Translations under genes and position numbers: made by a program
Shown here: in pieces, positions 43,664 through 52,810 of the stretch
Position numbering within the stretch: position 1 is the stretch's first letter
Layout: every line of letters starts with the position of its first letter
DNA from: Elusimicrobiota bacterium
GTDB taxonomy: Bacteria > Elusimicrobiota > Elusimicrobia > UBA1565
DNA length: 64,000 nucleotides
Assembly (NCBI GenBank): GCA_041660925.1
Contig: JBAZVI010000013.1
Location: 16,653-80,652 of the forward strand
Reading direction: 5' to 3'
The notes under the pieces: generated by a model
Database searches by the model: none
What the model was told of the DNA's origin: nothing
The model's input: only the letters and a program-made list of their open reading frames with translations

Positions 43664-46600
43664 TCAGTCCTTGGTGTGCGGGCGGTCCTTGTTCTGGCGC
43701 AGCTCGAACTCGCGCAGGCGCCGCTCGTACTCTTTCTGGAGGTCGGCGCGTTCCTCGGAGAGGCGGCGGAGCTTTTCCTCGTACTGCGAGGCGAACTCCA
43801 GCTGCTTGAGCTCCCAGGACTTGCGGAGCTCGTTCTCGCGCTTGGCGGCCCCGGCGGAGAGTTCCTCCTCGCGCTTCTGCAGGTAGGCCTGGGCCCGCGT
43901 CTTCTCGCGCTCGAGGTCGGCGAGGCGCGCGCGCGCGGTCTCCTCGAGCTCCGCGGCCCGGCGTTCGCCCGACTCGCGCGCGGCGTCCCGCTCCTGCGCG
44001 ACGAGCGTCTCGAACTCCTTGCGGCGCCGGTCGTGCTGTTCCTCCAGGGTCTGCCGGCGCGCGGCGCTCTGGCGCTCGGCCTCCTCGGTGCGGCGCGCCA
44101 GCGCGGCCTCCTTCTCCTGGAACTCCGCGCGCAGGCCGGCGATCTCGCGCTCGACGAGCTCGCCCTTCTGCATGTTCCACGAGTTCTCCTTGGACACCCA
44201 TTCCGCGGTGAGCTTCTTCTCGAGCTCGAGGTACTTCATCTGAAGCGCCTCTTCGCGGGAGCGGTAGGAGGCGTCGAACTCGGTGCGCGCCTTGAAGAGC
44301 TGGTCCTCGTAGTTGAGGATGAGGTCCTTCTCCTTCTGCACGAGCAGGGCCTCGACCTCCTTCGTGCGGGAGCGGATGGTCTCCTCGAGCATGTTCTCGC
44401 GCTGCTGATACGAGAGCTCGAGCTCCTTGCGCCGCGTCTGCCAGTCGCGCTCCTGCGCGACCTCGCGTTCCTGACGTTCCTTCTCGAGGAGGTCGCGCTG
44501 CGAGGCGAGCCAGCGGGTCTTCTCCTCGGCGAGCCCCTGGAGGAGCTCGGCTTCGCGCGCCACCCACTTCGCATGGAAGTCGGTCTCGAGCTTCGTGAGC
44601 TCGAGCTTGCGCTGCTCGACGATGCCCTTGAGCTGCTCCTCCTTCTGTCGGAAGGTCTCCTGGAGCTGGCCCTCGCGGTTGCGGGCCTCGAGCTGGAGGG
44701 TCATGCGCAGGGCCTCGGCCTCCTCGCGCTGGCGGCGGGACTCCTCCTCGAGCCCCTCCGTGCGGGCGCGATGGTCGCCCTCGAGCTCCTTGAGGCGGCC
44801 CTGGACCTTCTCTTCGAGCTCCTCGCGCAGACGCTCGAGGATGCCCTCCTTCTGGCGGTAGGCCAGTTCGAGGCGCTCGCGCTCCTCGGTGAGGGTCTTC
44901 TCGCGCTGGATGATCCAGTCCTGCTCGCGGCGCGCCCAGGCCTCCTGGGCCTCGCGCTCCTTGGAGGCGTAGACGTCGCGCAGCTGGCGCTCGAGCCCGG
45001 CGTGGCGGCCCTCGAGGGTGGCCTTCTCCTTCGCGACGGCTTCCTCATAGGAGCGGCGGTAGACGTCCTCCTTCTGGGCGACCTCGCTCTTGAGGGCCGC
45101 CTCGCGCGCGAAGAACTCCTCGCGCAGGCGCCGCTCCTTGTCCGCGTAGGCGCTCTCGAGGGCGGCTTTGAGACCCTTCCCGGATTCCTCGAGCTCCGCG
45201 CGGTCGGCCTTGAGCTTCTCGCGCTCGGACTCGAAGGCCTGGGCGCGCTGGCGCACGGCCTCCTCCTCCTTGCGCCGACCCTCGGCCTCGAGCTCGGCGC
45301 GCATCGTCTGATAGCGCCCCTCGAGCTCCGCTTCGACCGCCCGGACGCGCTCGTTCATCGTCTTGCGCTCCTCGAGCAGACGGCGGCGGCCCTCGGCCTC
45401 GACGGACTGGAGGCGCTCCTCCTGCTGGGCGCGCAGGGCCGAGGATTCCTTGAGATTCTTATCGACGAGCTCCTTGCGAAGGGACTCGAAGGAGGCTTCC
45501 TGCTCGCGCAGCCACTTCGTCTGCTCCTGCTGGAGCAGGCGGCGCAGCTCCGTCTCGCGGGAGAGGAAGGACTGTGTGAGCTCCTCCTGGCGCTTGGCGA
45601 GGGCGGCCTCGAGGACGCGGCGCTCGGCGTCGAGGTCCTGGGTGAAGCGGGTGCGGGCCTCTTCGAGGGAGCGGCCGTGCTCGGCCTGGAGGTCGCGCTC
45701 GCGCTGGGCCCAGTGAGAGACCGTGGACTCCTCGAGGCGGCGCATGCGCTCGCGCCACTCCCCTTCCTTGGCCGCGTGCTGGGCCTCGAGCTCGCGCACG
45801 CGCATCTTGACCTGCTCGTCGGCCTCGGCCTTCAGCCGGGTCTTCTCGACGTCGAGTTCCTGAAGGCGCTGGAAGACCGTCTCCTCCTTGCGCGCGGCCT
45901 CCGCCTCGAGGGCGAGGCGGGCGGCGTCGAGCTGCTCGCGGTGGGCCTGGAGCGCCGTCTCGAACTTCTTGCGCTGCGCCTCCCACTCGCTCTGGGCCTT
46001 CTCCGCCTGCTCCGCCTGCAGCGCGTGGAAGCGCTCGGTGAGCGCCTCCTCCTTGCGCCGCGCTTCCTCGGCGAGCTTCTGCTCCCGGGTGAAGAGCTCG
46101 GCTTCCTTGCGCTCATAGGCCGCTTCGAGCGCCTTCTCGCGGTCGAGGAGCGCGCCCTCCTTCGTCTCGAAGGACGCGGCGAGCTCGTCGCGCTGGGAGG
46201 CGAGCTCGGCGCGGTTCTTCTCGAGGAGCTCGTCGAGGTGCTTCTGATGCGCCTTCCAGAGCTCCTTCTCCTTGGCGACGAGCTGGTTCTGGATGGACTG
46301 ATACTTCGTGATGAGCTGCTCCTCCGTCTTCTGATAATGGAGCTGGACTTCCTGGTTGCGGCGCAGGATGTCCTCGTCGAGGCGCGATTCCTTCTCGCGG
46401 TAGTGCTCTTCGAGCAGCTTGCGCTCCGACTCGAGGCGGTCCTGCAGGCGGCCCCATTCCTTCTCGAAGCGGTGCTTGTTGGCGTCGTCGAGCTCGGCGG
46501 CCCGGGCGTTGTGCGCCTCGTCGTGGAGGCGCCGGCGCTCCTCGAGCTGGGCCTCCTTCGAGCGGAAGGCGGCTTCGAGCTCCTCGAGCCGGCGGTTCTG

Positions 46601-47386
46601 CTCTCCCTCCAGGCGCTTGCGCTGGTCCTCGACCTGCGCCTCCTTCTGGCGCAGGGTGACCTCGTGCTGGGCGAGCTTGGCTTCGAAGCGCGCGGCGAGG
46701 TTCATCTCCTCGCGCGCGACGGCCTCCTGGCTGTGACGGAGCGTCTCCTCCTCGAACTGCTGGTACTTGCGGCGGAAGTCGGATTCCTTGGAACGGATCT
46801 TCTCGTCGAGCAGGCGCTGCTGGTCCTCGAGGTCGCGCTCCTTGGCGCGGATCACCTCGGCCTGGATGTTGAGCCGCTCGATGAGCGACTGCTTGGTCTC
46901 CTCGAGGGCCGCCCCCTGGTGGGCCAGCAGGGACTGCATCTCCTTCTCTTTCTCGAGGACGGCGGTCTTGACGGCGTCAATCTGGGCCCTGCGCAGCTCG
47001 CCGGCGACCTGCTCCTTCGCGGAGACCTCGCGGCGCAGCTCCTCGATCTGGAGTTCGAGCTGGCGGCGCGCCTCCTTGGCGGCGGCGTTCTCTTCGAAGG
47101 TCATCTCCTTCTTGAGCCGCTCGCGGATCTCCTCCTCCATGCGCTGCTGGTCCTTCCAGTTCTGCTCCCAGACGCGGATGGTGTTCTGCCAGCGGAGGAT
47201 CGCGGCGTCTTTCTGGGAGAGCTGTTCGGCGGCCAGGCGGAGCTTCTCCACGGCGTCCTGGGCGGTCGCCTTGTTCTTGGAGAGCTCGTCCTGCAGGGCG
47301 TGGATCTTCTCGAGGGACCAGCGCAGGGCCAGGCGCGCGGTCTCCACGTCGTTGACGGAGGTCGGGTCGAGATGTTCCTGGTCCAT
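43664..47386 (-). CDS. Giant coiled-coil protein (1,240 residues), filament-like
   Basis: 1,240 residues, almost all Glu, Lys, Arg, Gln, Leu and Ala. By reading, no Cys and no Pro occur after residue 8 until the last few residues, so a continuous coiled coil of well over 1,000 residues is likely. No signal peptide or membrane segment was found, so it is cytoplasmic. A short motif recurs: aromatic-x-x-Lys/Arg-Glu, as in FRSKEAQL, YREKESRL, FETKEGAL, YERKEAEL, YADKERRL, YRQKEGIL, FRQKEEQL and YRSREEAL. It might be a cytoskeletal filament or scaffold, but a specific family was not recognised. Monocistronic, with its own terminator; GAGGAG precedes the ATG. Confidence 0.85.
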   Translation of the reverse strand: MDQEHLDPTSVNDVETARLALRWSLEKIHALQDELSKNKATAQDAVEKLRLAAEQLSQKDAAILRWQNTIRVWEQNWKDQQRMEEEIRERLKKEMTFEENAAAKEARRQLELQIEELRREVSAKEQVAGELRRAQIDAVKTAVLEKEKEMQSLLAHQGAALEETKQSLIERLNIQAEVIRAKERDLEDQQRLLDEKIRSKESDFRRKYQQFEEETLRHSQEAVAREEMNLAARFEAKLAQHEVTLRQKEAQVEDQRKRLEGEQNRRLEELEAAFRSKEAQLEERRRLHDEAHNARAAELDDANKHRFEKEWGRLQDRLESERKLLEEHYREKESRLDEDILRRNQEVQLHYQKTEEQLITKYQSIQNQLVAKEKELWKAHQKHLDELLEKNRAELASQRDELAASFETKEGALLDREKALEAAYERKEAELFTREQKLAEEARRKEEALTERFHALQAEQAEKAQSEWEAQRKKFETALQAHREQLDAARLALEAEAARKEETVFQRLQELDVEKTRLKAEADEQVKMRVRELEAQHAAKEGEWRERMRRLEESTVSHWAQRERDLQAEHGRSLEEARTRFTQDLDAERRVLEAALAKRQEELTQSFLSRETELRRLLQQEQTKWLREQEASFESLRKELVDKNLKESSALRAQQEERLQSVEAEGRRRLLEERKTMNERVRAVEAELEGRYQTMRAELEAEGRRKEEEAVRQRAQAFESEREKLKADRAELEESGKGLKAALESAYADKERRLREEFFAREAALKSEVAQKEDVYRRSYEEAVAKEKATLEGRHAGLERQLRDVYASKEREAQEAWARREQDWIIQREKTLTEERERLELAYRQKEGILERLREELEEKVQGRLKELEGDHRARTEGLEEESRRQREEAEALRMTLQLEARNREGQLQETFRQKEEQLKGIVEQRKLELTKLETDFHAKWVAREAELLQGLAEEKTRWLASQRDLLEKERQEREVAQERDWQTRRKELELSYQQRENMLEETIRSRTKEVEALLVQKEKDLILNYEDQLFKARTEFDASYRSREEALQMKYLELEKKLTAEWVSKENSWNMQKGELVEREIAGLRAEFQEKEAALARRTEEAERQSAARRQTLEEQHDRRRKEFETLVAQERDAARESGERRAAELEETARARLADLEREKTRAQAYLQKREEELSAGAAKRENELRKSWELKQLEFASQYEEKLRRLSEERADLQKEYERRLREFELRQNKDRPHTKD

Positions 47387-47547
47387 GGGTTCTCCTCGTG
47401 CGCCGGCGTCTCGATAGATGAGCCGCCCGCTTCTATCGCGGTCGGCCGCCCTCTGACGGAGTATGAAGGCGGCACTTCCTCGCGTTAGCGCTCGGTCGGC
47501 TCGGCGCGTCGCTATTAGGGTATCGGGATGGTGTTACAAAAACAAGA

Positions 47548-47578
47548 ACAGGGACCGCCTGGACGGGGCGGTCCCTGT
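47548..47578 (-). terminator. Terminator of the HExxH gene
   Basis: ACAGGGACCGCC / GGCGGTCCCTGT stem (12 bp, 7-base loop), followed on the minus strand by TCTTGTTTTTG, 50 bases after the stop. Confidence 0.85.
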
Positions 47579-47627
47579 CTCTGCTTGTCGGGCCGGGAAC
47601 AGCTTCCTGCGACGAGGCCCGATCTCG

Positions 47628-49286
47628 TCAGAGATCGGGCACGTGGGAGGGGTTCTCGAGGCGGTCCTTCTCGGCCAGGGCGGAGAGCTCGGCCAGGTCG
47701 ATCTGGCCGGAAGACTTCGTCGGTTTGGGGAGCGGCTTGGCGACGACCTGGGCGCGCAGCTTCTCGAGGTCGCGGGCGCAGTCCGCGGCGACCCGGCCGT
47801 AGGCGGGGTCGGCGGCGGCGCGCTTCGTCCGCGTCAGCTCGGCGCGGCCGGCGCGCGAACGCAGGAAGTCGCGCCGCTGCTTCACGTCGCTCATGGCCTC
47901 GCGGTAGCCCGCGATGTCCTCGACGACCGTGCGCGTCCGCTTCTCGGTCCCGTCGAGCAGGTCGCGCAGGCGCTCCGCGAGGCCGTGCGTCTTCGCGAAA
48001 TGGCGGATGCGGCGCAGGAGTGCCGGCAGGGCGGCGCGTTCCTCCCGGGCTTCCTTGAGCGCGTTTTTGAGGTCCTCGAGGCGCGCGGCGTACGCGGCGA
48101 GGGGGTCGGCCATCTCGGAGCGGTCGAGGCTCACGGAGTAGCCGGAGTCCCAGAGCTTCATCGACTCCCAGGTGCCGTCCGGGTCGTCGAGGAGGGAGCG
48201 GACCTCCTCGCTGTGCCCGTCCGGGCGGCCGCCGTTGAGCTGGGCCGAGACGATGTAGCCCTTCAGGCGCGCGGCGATCTCGTCGTGGAGGTCGTACGAG
48301 AAGACTTCGCGATAGCCGGGGTAGACGCGGCGGGTGCGCGAGCGCAGCAGGATGTGGTAGAGCTCGTGGGCGGCGGTGGCCGTCGCGTCGTTGAGCGCGA
48401 GCTCGGGGTCCTTGAAGCGCAGGAAGGCCTTGTTCAGGTTCAGAGTCCAGTCGTCGGGCTGGGACACGCCCGATGCGGCGCCTTCGATGTCTTCGACCCC
48501 GTCGTTGGAGACGATCTCCGTGCCCTTGGCGTCGTCGATGGCGACCTTCACCTTCCGCCCGCGCAGGAGGCTCTCCTGGACGAGGTCCGAGAGGATCGCG
48601 CGGCCCTCCTCGGAGTCCTGCATCCGTTCGAAGATGGACTGGGCGAAGCGGCGCTCCGGGGAGCCGCCCGCCAGGCCGGCGGCCGGGAGCTCCAGCGCGA
48701 GCGCGAGCGCGGCGGGGGGGAGTCGAGGGGGGGTCGCGACCCCCGGAGTCTTGAGGGCTTTGTGGGCGGAGGAGGGCGTCATCGCGGCCTGCGCGGGGGG
48801 CAGGGCCGCCTCTGCGGCGAACGGGAGGGTCGCGTGCTGTGCGGCTCCGGAATAAGCGGCGTCCAGGGCCGAGGCGTCGGCCCCGACGGCGCCGAGGCGC
48901 GAGAGCCCGGCGGCCGAGACCCCGGCGCGGGCTTTCCCGGGGGGGGTGTTCTCACCCGGCGAGAGGCTCTTCCCGTCCTTGAGCAGAGCGCGCAGGGCGC
49001 TCTCGCCCGGCCGCCCCTGCGCGCAGCGCTCCCGGACCGGCTCCTCGGGCAGGGCGCCGAGGAAGGCTTCCGTGCAGGCGGCGATGAAGTCCGTGCGCGT
49101 CTTCTCGAGGAGGGCGAGCGGATCCTTGCCCTCGTCACAGGCGGCGGTCCACGCGGCGGCGGTCAGGCCCCAGAGGGTCTCGTGCTCAGGGAGATGCGCC
49201 GGGCAGGCCGAGGAACATGGCCGCACCGCTCCGAAGAGGAGGGACAGGACGAACGGCCCGACGAGGCGGCGGGCGAGGGCGGGCAT
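47628..49286 (-). CDS. Secreted protein with HExxH metallopeptidase motif
   Basis: 552 residues. A basic N-terminus and hydrophobic core (ALARRLVGPFVLSLLFGAV) form a signal peptide, with several Cys soon after. Residues 115-205 are Ala/Pro-rich and low complexity. HELYH (307-311, within ATATAAHELYHILL) is a likely zinc site; a third ligand cannot be fixed, with a candidate acidic residue in EVFSYDLHDEIAARL 20 residues later. The C-terminal 200 residues are helical and charged. No named peptidase family was recognised. Confidence 0.7.
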   Translation of the reverse strand: MPALARRLVGPFVLSLLFGAVRPCSSACPAHLPEHETLWGLTAAAWTAACDEGKDPLALLEKTRTDFIAACTEAFLGALPEEPVRERCAQGRPGESALRALLKDGKSLSPGENTPPGKARAGVSAAGLSRLGAVGADASALDAAYSGAAQHATLPFAAEAALPPAQAAMTPSSAHKALKTPGVATPPRLPPAALALALELPAAGLAGGSPERRFAQSIFERMQDSEEGRAILSDLVQESLLRGRKVKVAIDDAKGTEIVSNDGVEDIEGAASGVSQPDDWTLNLNKAFLRFKDPELALNDATATAAHELYHILLRSRTRRVYPGYREVFSYDLHDEIAARLKGYIVSAQLNGGRPDGHSEEVRSLLDDPDGTWESMKLWDSGYSVSLDRSEMADPLAAYAARLEDLKNALKEAREERAALPALLRRIRHFAKTHGLAERLRDLLDGTEKRTRTVVEDIAGYREAMSDVKQRRDFLRSRAGRAELTRTKRAAADPAYGRVAADCARDLEKLRAQVVAKPLPKPTKSSGQIDLAELSALAEKDRLENPSHVPDL

Positions 49287-49353
49287 GGGAGGGGTCCCGC
49301 CCTAAGTGTAAGGCCCGTGTTCCGGCATTTCAAGGGCCTATGAGGAATGTTCT

Positions 49354-50115
49354 CTACGCGCGCGCCAGCAGGCGCGCGATGAGGCGCAGGTGGGCCCAGA
49401 GCTCGCGGGAGCGCCGGAGCTTGGAGACCCCGGTCCGCCGGACGCTGAGGGGGGCCGGGACCTCGACGATGCGGCCGCCGGCGCGCAGGAGCCGCACGAG
49501 GATCTCGGCGGAGACTTCGAAGCCGTCGCTCGCGATGCGCAGGGGGCGCAGGGCGCTCAGCCGGTAGAGGCGGAACATGGGCGTGTAGGCGCTGAAGCGG
49601 CGGTCGAAGGCCCCGCGGTAGAAGGCGTTGAGCAGGAGGCTCGGCAGTCGGCGTCCCGGCGGGACCTCCGAGCCGGTCCCCAGCCAGGGGGAGCCGCAGA
49701 CGCAGTCCGCGTCCGACCCGCGCTGGGCCGCGAGCAGGTCGGCGATCGACCGCGGGTGGAAGGTGAGGTCGGCGTCGAGCGGGACGAGCCAGTCTCCGGC
49801 GGCGGCGGCGATGCCCGTCTTGAGCGCGGCGCCCAGGCCGCGCGTGCGTTCGTGGCGCAGGACGCGCAGCTCCGGGCGGCGGGCGGCCAGTTCCTCGAGG
49901 CGCGCGAGGGTGGCGTCGCGGGAGCCGTCGTCGACGGCGAGCACCTCATAGGGGGTCCCGAGCCCGTCGAGGGAGGCGAAGAGCTCCGCCTCGACGCGCG
50001 GGAGTCCCTCCGCTTCGTCGAGGCAAGGCAGCAGGATGCTGAGTGCCGGTTTTGGATGCCCGGCGCTCAGCCCCTGCTGGGCGTACTTGCCGCTGGATTT
50101 TTCAGAGTCGTTCAT
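49354..50115 (-). CDS. Family 2 glycosyltransferase (DPM1-like)
   Basis: 253 residues, a single GT-A domain without membrane helices. LSILLPCLDEAEGLP starts the fold, then AVDDGSRD and VPLDADLTF (the DxD metal site), and RGLGAALKTGIAAAAGDW. It resembles polyprenyl-phosphate sugar transferases. It lies downstream of ugd and UXS on the same strand, so it may use UDP-xylose or a lipid-linked derivative for surface glycan. The donor is not certain. Confidence 0.88.
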   Translation of the reverse strand: MNDSEKSSGKYAQQGLSAGHPKPALSILLPCLDEAEGLPRVEAELFASLDGLGTPYEVLAVDDGSRDATLARLEELAARRPELRVLRHERTRGLGAALKTGIAAAAGDWLVPLDADLTFHPRSIADLLAAQRGSDADCVCGSPWLGTGSEVPPGRRLPSLLLNAFYRGAFDRRFSAYTPMFRLYRLSALRPLRIASDGFEVSAEILVRLLRAGGRIVEVPAPLSVRRTGVSKLRRSRELWAHLRLIARLLARA

Positions 50116-50155
50116 CGGAGTCGTTCGTGCGGACGAGACAGCTTGTCGAGACCCC

Positions 50156-50178
50156 CGGGAATCCCGAAGGGATTCCCG
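50156..50178. repeat. GGGAATCC-type hairpin
   Basis: CGGGAATCCC pairs with GGGATTCCCG around GAA, in the gap between the UXS and glycosyltransferase genes, 2 bases beyond the UXS stop. Confidence 0.65.
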
Positions 50179-50179
50179 A

Positions 50180-51106
50180 TCACTCGCCGCGGAAGTAGTC
50201 GATGGTGCGGCGCAGGCCCTTTTCGAGGGGGACCTTCGGCTCCCAGCGCAGCTTCCTGCGGGCGACGCGGATGTCGGGGCGGCGGACCTTGGGGTCGTCG
50301 ACCGGGAGCGGCTTGCTCACGATGCGCGAGCGCGAGCCGCAGAGGCGCCGGATGGCCTCGGCGAGCTCGCGGACGGTGACCTCGTGCGGGTTGCCGATGT
50401 TGACCGGGGAGTTCTGGTCCGAGCGCAGCAGGCGGTAGAGCCCGTCGACGAGGTCGGAGACGTAGCAGAGCGAGCGCGTCTGGCTCCCGTTCCCGTAGAC
50501 GGTGATGGGGCGTCCCCGCAGCGCCTGCGTGATGAAATTCGGGACGGCGCGCCCGTCCTTCCTGCGCATGCGCGGTCCGTAGGTGTTGAAGATCCGGACG
50601 ATGCGCACCTGCATGCGGTGGTAGCGGTGGTAGGCCATCGTCATGGCCTCGGCGAAGCGCTTGGCCTCGTCGTAGACCCCGCGGGGCCCGATGGGGTTCA
50701 CGTTGCCCCAGTAGCCCTCGGGCTGAGGGTTGACGAGCGGGTCCCCGTAGACTTCGGAGGTCGAGGCGAGCATGAAGACGGCGCCCTTCTCCTTGGCCAG
50801 GCCGAGCGCCTTGTGGGTCCCGAGCGCGCCGACCTTGAGCGTCGGGATGGGGTACATGGCGTAGTCGATGGGGCTCGCGGGGCTTGCGAAGTGCATGACC
50901 GCGTCGAGCTTCCCGGGCACGTGGATGTAGTTCGTGACGTCGTGCTTGACGAAGTCGAAGCGCGGCTCGCGGAAGAGATGTCCGATGTTCTCGATGCGGC
51001 CGGTCAGGAGGTTGTCGATGCCGACGACCGTGTGGCCGCGCTCGAGGAGGAACTCGCAGATGTGACTGCCGATGAAGCCCGCGGCGCCGGTGACGAGGAC
51101 CCTCAT
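50180..51106 (-). CDS. UDP-glucuronate decarboxylase (UDP-xylose synthase)
   Basis: 308 residues. SDR-type epimerase fold: VTGAAGFIGSH nucleotide site, the family-specific HFASPASPIDY, and the catalytic YDEAK. It makes UDP-xylose from UDP-glucuronate, the product of the neighbouring ugd. The C-terminal GNPHEVTVRELAEAI is usual for this group. A 311-bp repeat element separates it from ugd, and its ATG is 2 bases from the element's edge. Confidence 0.93.
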   Translation of the reverse strand: MRVLVTGAAGFIGSHICEFLLERGHTVVGIDNLLTGRIENIGHLFREPRFDFVKHDVTNYIHVPGKLDAVMHFASPASPIDYAMYPIPTLKVGALGTHKALGLAKEKGAVFMLASTSEVYGDPLVNPQPEGYWGNVNPIGPRGVYDEAKRFAEAMTMAYHRYHRMQVRIVRIFNTYGPRMRRKDGRAVPNFITQALRGRPITVYGNGSQTRSLCYVSDLVDGLYRLLRSDQNSPVNIGNPHEVTVRELAEAIRRLCGSRSRIVSKPLPVDDPKVRRPDIRVARRKLRWEPKVPLEKGLRRTIDYFRGE

Positions 51107-51108
51107 TC

Positions 51109-51419
51109 AGTGCTCCGACCGCATAATTATGGGCGTTTTGACCGGGCGATTTCGGCCGTCCGGCAAGGCGCGAGGAGCGAGCATAGCGTGAGCTATGTGA
51201 GCGACGAGGAACGCGGCTGGCGGCCGAAATCGCCCGGCCCCTATCTGGGAAGTTTCGCCACCGGCGGCGGCGAAACTATCGCGGAAGGGGAGGCCCGCCC
51301 CTGGGCGGCTTCCGCGTCGCTCCGCCCTCAGATAGCTCAAGCTATCTTCGATTGTCGCTCCTTGAATCCGCATCAGGCTCGGGCCTCCAAAACGCCCATA
51401 ATTATGCGGTCGGAGCACT
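51109..51419. mobile_element. MITE-like element with 32-bp terminal inverted repeats
   Basis: The arms at 51109-51140 and 51388-51419 are perfect inverted copies. Inside lie two diverged units of about 100 bp in opposite directions, each with a core like GATAGCTTGAGCTATCTGAG. The left unit is closed by a perfect 17-bp inverted repeat (51142-51158 / 51221-51237). No transposase is encoded and no clear target-site duplication is seen. The right arm supplies the last codons and the stop of ugd. Confidence 0.75.
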
Positions 51420-52730
51420 TGGGCGGCCGACCTGCCGCACGACGAAGCCGAGCTTGCGCAGGGCCGCGGCGTCGAGGCAGTTGCGTCCGTCGAGGATCAC
51501 CGGGGTCTGCATGAGCGCGTGGATGCGCTTGAAGTCGAGCTTGGTGAACTCGGGCCACTCGGTCACGACCGCGAGGCAGTCGGCGCCCTTGGCGGCGGCG
51601 TAGGGGTCCTTCGCGAAGGCGATCCCGCTCACCGTCTTGCGGGCCTTCTCCATGGCCACCGGGTCGTAGGCCGAGACCTTCACCTTGTGCTCGAGCAGCT
51701 TCTTGATGATGAAGAGCGCCGGCGCGTAGCGCAGGTCGTCGGTGTTGGGCTTGAAGGCGAGCCCGAGCATCGCGACGCGCTTGCCCGCGAGGTTCCAGAG
51801 GTCCTCCTCGAGCTTGCGCAGGAGCCAGTCGCGCTGCGTCTCATTGACGTCGATGACCGCCTTGAGGATCTGGAAGTCGTAGCCCTTGTCCTTGGAGATC
51901 CGGTAGAAGGCCTCGAGGTCCTTGGGGAAGCAGAAGCCGCCGAAGCCGAGGCCCGCGTGCAGGAAGTGCGCTCCGATGCGCCGGTCGAGCCCCATCCCTC
52001 GGGCGACGAGCTCGACGTCGGCGCCGACCGCCTCGCAGACGCGGCTGACCGCGTTGATGAAGGAGATCTTCGTCGCGAGCAGGGAGTTGGAGGCGTGCTT
52101 GATGATCTCGGCGCTCTTGACGTCGGTGACCAGCACGGGCGCCTTGATCGGGGAGTAGACCTCGCGCACGATCTGCTCGGCGCGCGCGGAGGCGACCCCG
52201 ATGACGATGCGGTCGGGGTGGAGCGTGTCCTCGACGGCCGTCCCTTCGGCGAGGAACTCCGGGTTGGAGACCACGTCGTAGGGGACCTTCTTGCGGTTGA
52301 CGCGGGCGATGACCTTGGAGACCTTGTCGCCGGTCTCGACGGGGACCGTGGACTTGTCCACGACGACGGTGTAATCCGTCATGGCCTTGGCGATCTCGGT
52401 GGTCACGACCTCCACGAAGGAGAGGTCGGCGGAGCCGTCGGCGCGCGGGGGCGTGCCGACCGCGATGAAGACGACCGAGGCGCGGCGGCCCTTCCAGTGC
52501 ATGCCCTCGGCGATGGAGCCCGTGAAGACGAGCCGGCCGGCCTTCATGTTGCGGCGGATCATGGGCTCGAGGCCCGGCTCGTAGATGGGGGAGCGGCCCT
52601 TGCGGAGGGCGCCGACCTTGGATCTGTCGGAATCGACGCAGACGACGTGGTGGCCGAGGTCGGCGAGGCAGGTTCCGGTGACGAGACCGACGTAGCCGCA
52701 GCCGACGACGCAGATATCGTAGCTCTTCAT
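51402..52730 (-). CDS. ugd: UDP-glucose 6-dehydrogenase
   Basis: 442 residues. N-terminal Rossmann motif VVGCGYVGLVTG, VGTPPRADGSAD, STVPVETGD, NPEFLAEGTAVED, the catalytic Cys267 in GFGGFCFPKD, and LGLAFKPNTDDLR. Two-step oxidation of UDP-glucose to UDP-glucuronate. The last five residues (SAPTA) and the stop are encoded by the edge of the repeat element, so the original C-terminus was probably changed by its insertion. An extended -10 (TGGTAGAAT) and an inverted repeat lie upstream. Confidence 0.95.
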   Translation of the reverse strand: MKSYDICVVGCGYVGLVTGTCLADLGHHVVCVDSDRSKVGALRKGRSPIYEPGLEPMIRRNMKAGRLVFTGSIAEGMHWKGRRASVVFIAVGTPPRADGSADLSFVEVVTTEIAKAMTDYTVVVDKSTVPVETGDKVSKVIARVNRKKVPYDVVSNPEFLAEGTAVEDTLHPDRIVIGVASARAEQIVREVYSPIKAPVLVTDVKSAEIIKHASNSLLATKISFINAVSRVCEAVGADVELVARGMGLDRRIGAHFLHAGLGFGGFCFPKDLEAFYRISKDKGYDFQILKAVIDVNETQRDWLLRKLEEDLWNLAGKRVAMLGLAFKPNTDDLRYAPALFIIKKLLEHKVKVSAYDPVAMEKARKTVSGIAFAKDPYAAAKGADCLAVVTEWPEFTKLDFKRIHALMQTPVILDGRNCLDAAALRKLGFVVRQVGRPSAPTA

Positions 52731-52740
52731 AGGTCCGGGG

Positions 52741-52800
52741 ATTCTACCAAACAGGGTCGCGCATTTCACCCCGCGTTCAGCCGGAGGTGAAATGCGCGAC
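52741..52800. promoter_or_regulatory. ugd promoter with 15-bp inverted repeat (candidate operator)
   Basis: GTCGCGCATTTCACC (52756-52770) and GGTGAAATGCGCGAC (52786-52800) are perfect inverted copies 15 bases apart, between divergent ugd and the kinase gene. The left arm covers the expected -35 of ugd, whose extended -10 is TGGTAGAAT (minus, ending at 52741). Confidence 0.5.
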
Positions 52801-52810
52801 ATGTTTGCTT

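Noticed and set aside
43676..47488. A 1,270-codon open frame antisense to the coiled-coil gene
   Set aside because: It is Leu-rich mirror coding produced by the Glu/Lys/Arg codons of the sense gene in high-GC DNA. It has no domain and no ribosome site.
51107..51418. A 103-codon frame on the minus strand between ugd and UXS
   Set aside because: It lies wholly inside the inverted-repeat element and starts within its terminal repeat. No protein feature is seen.
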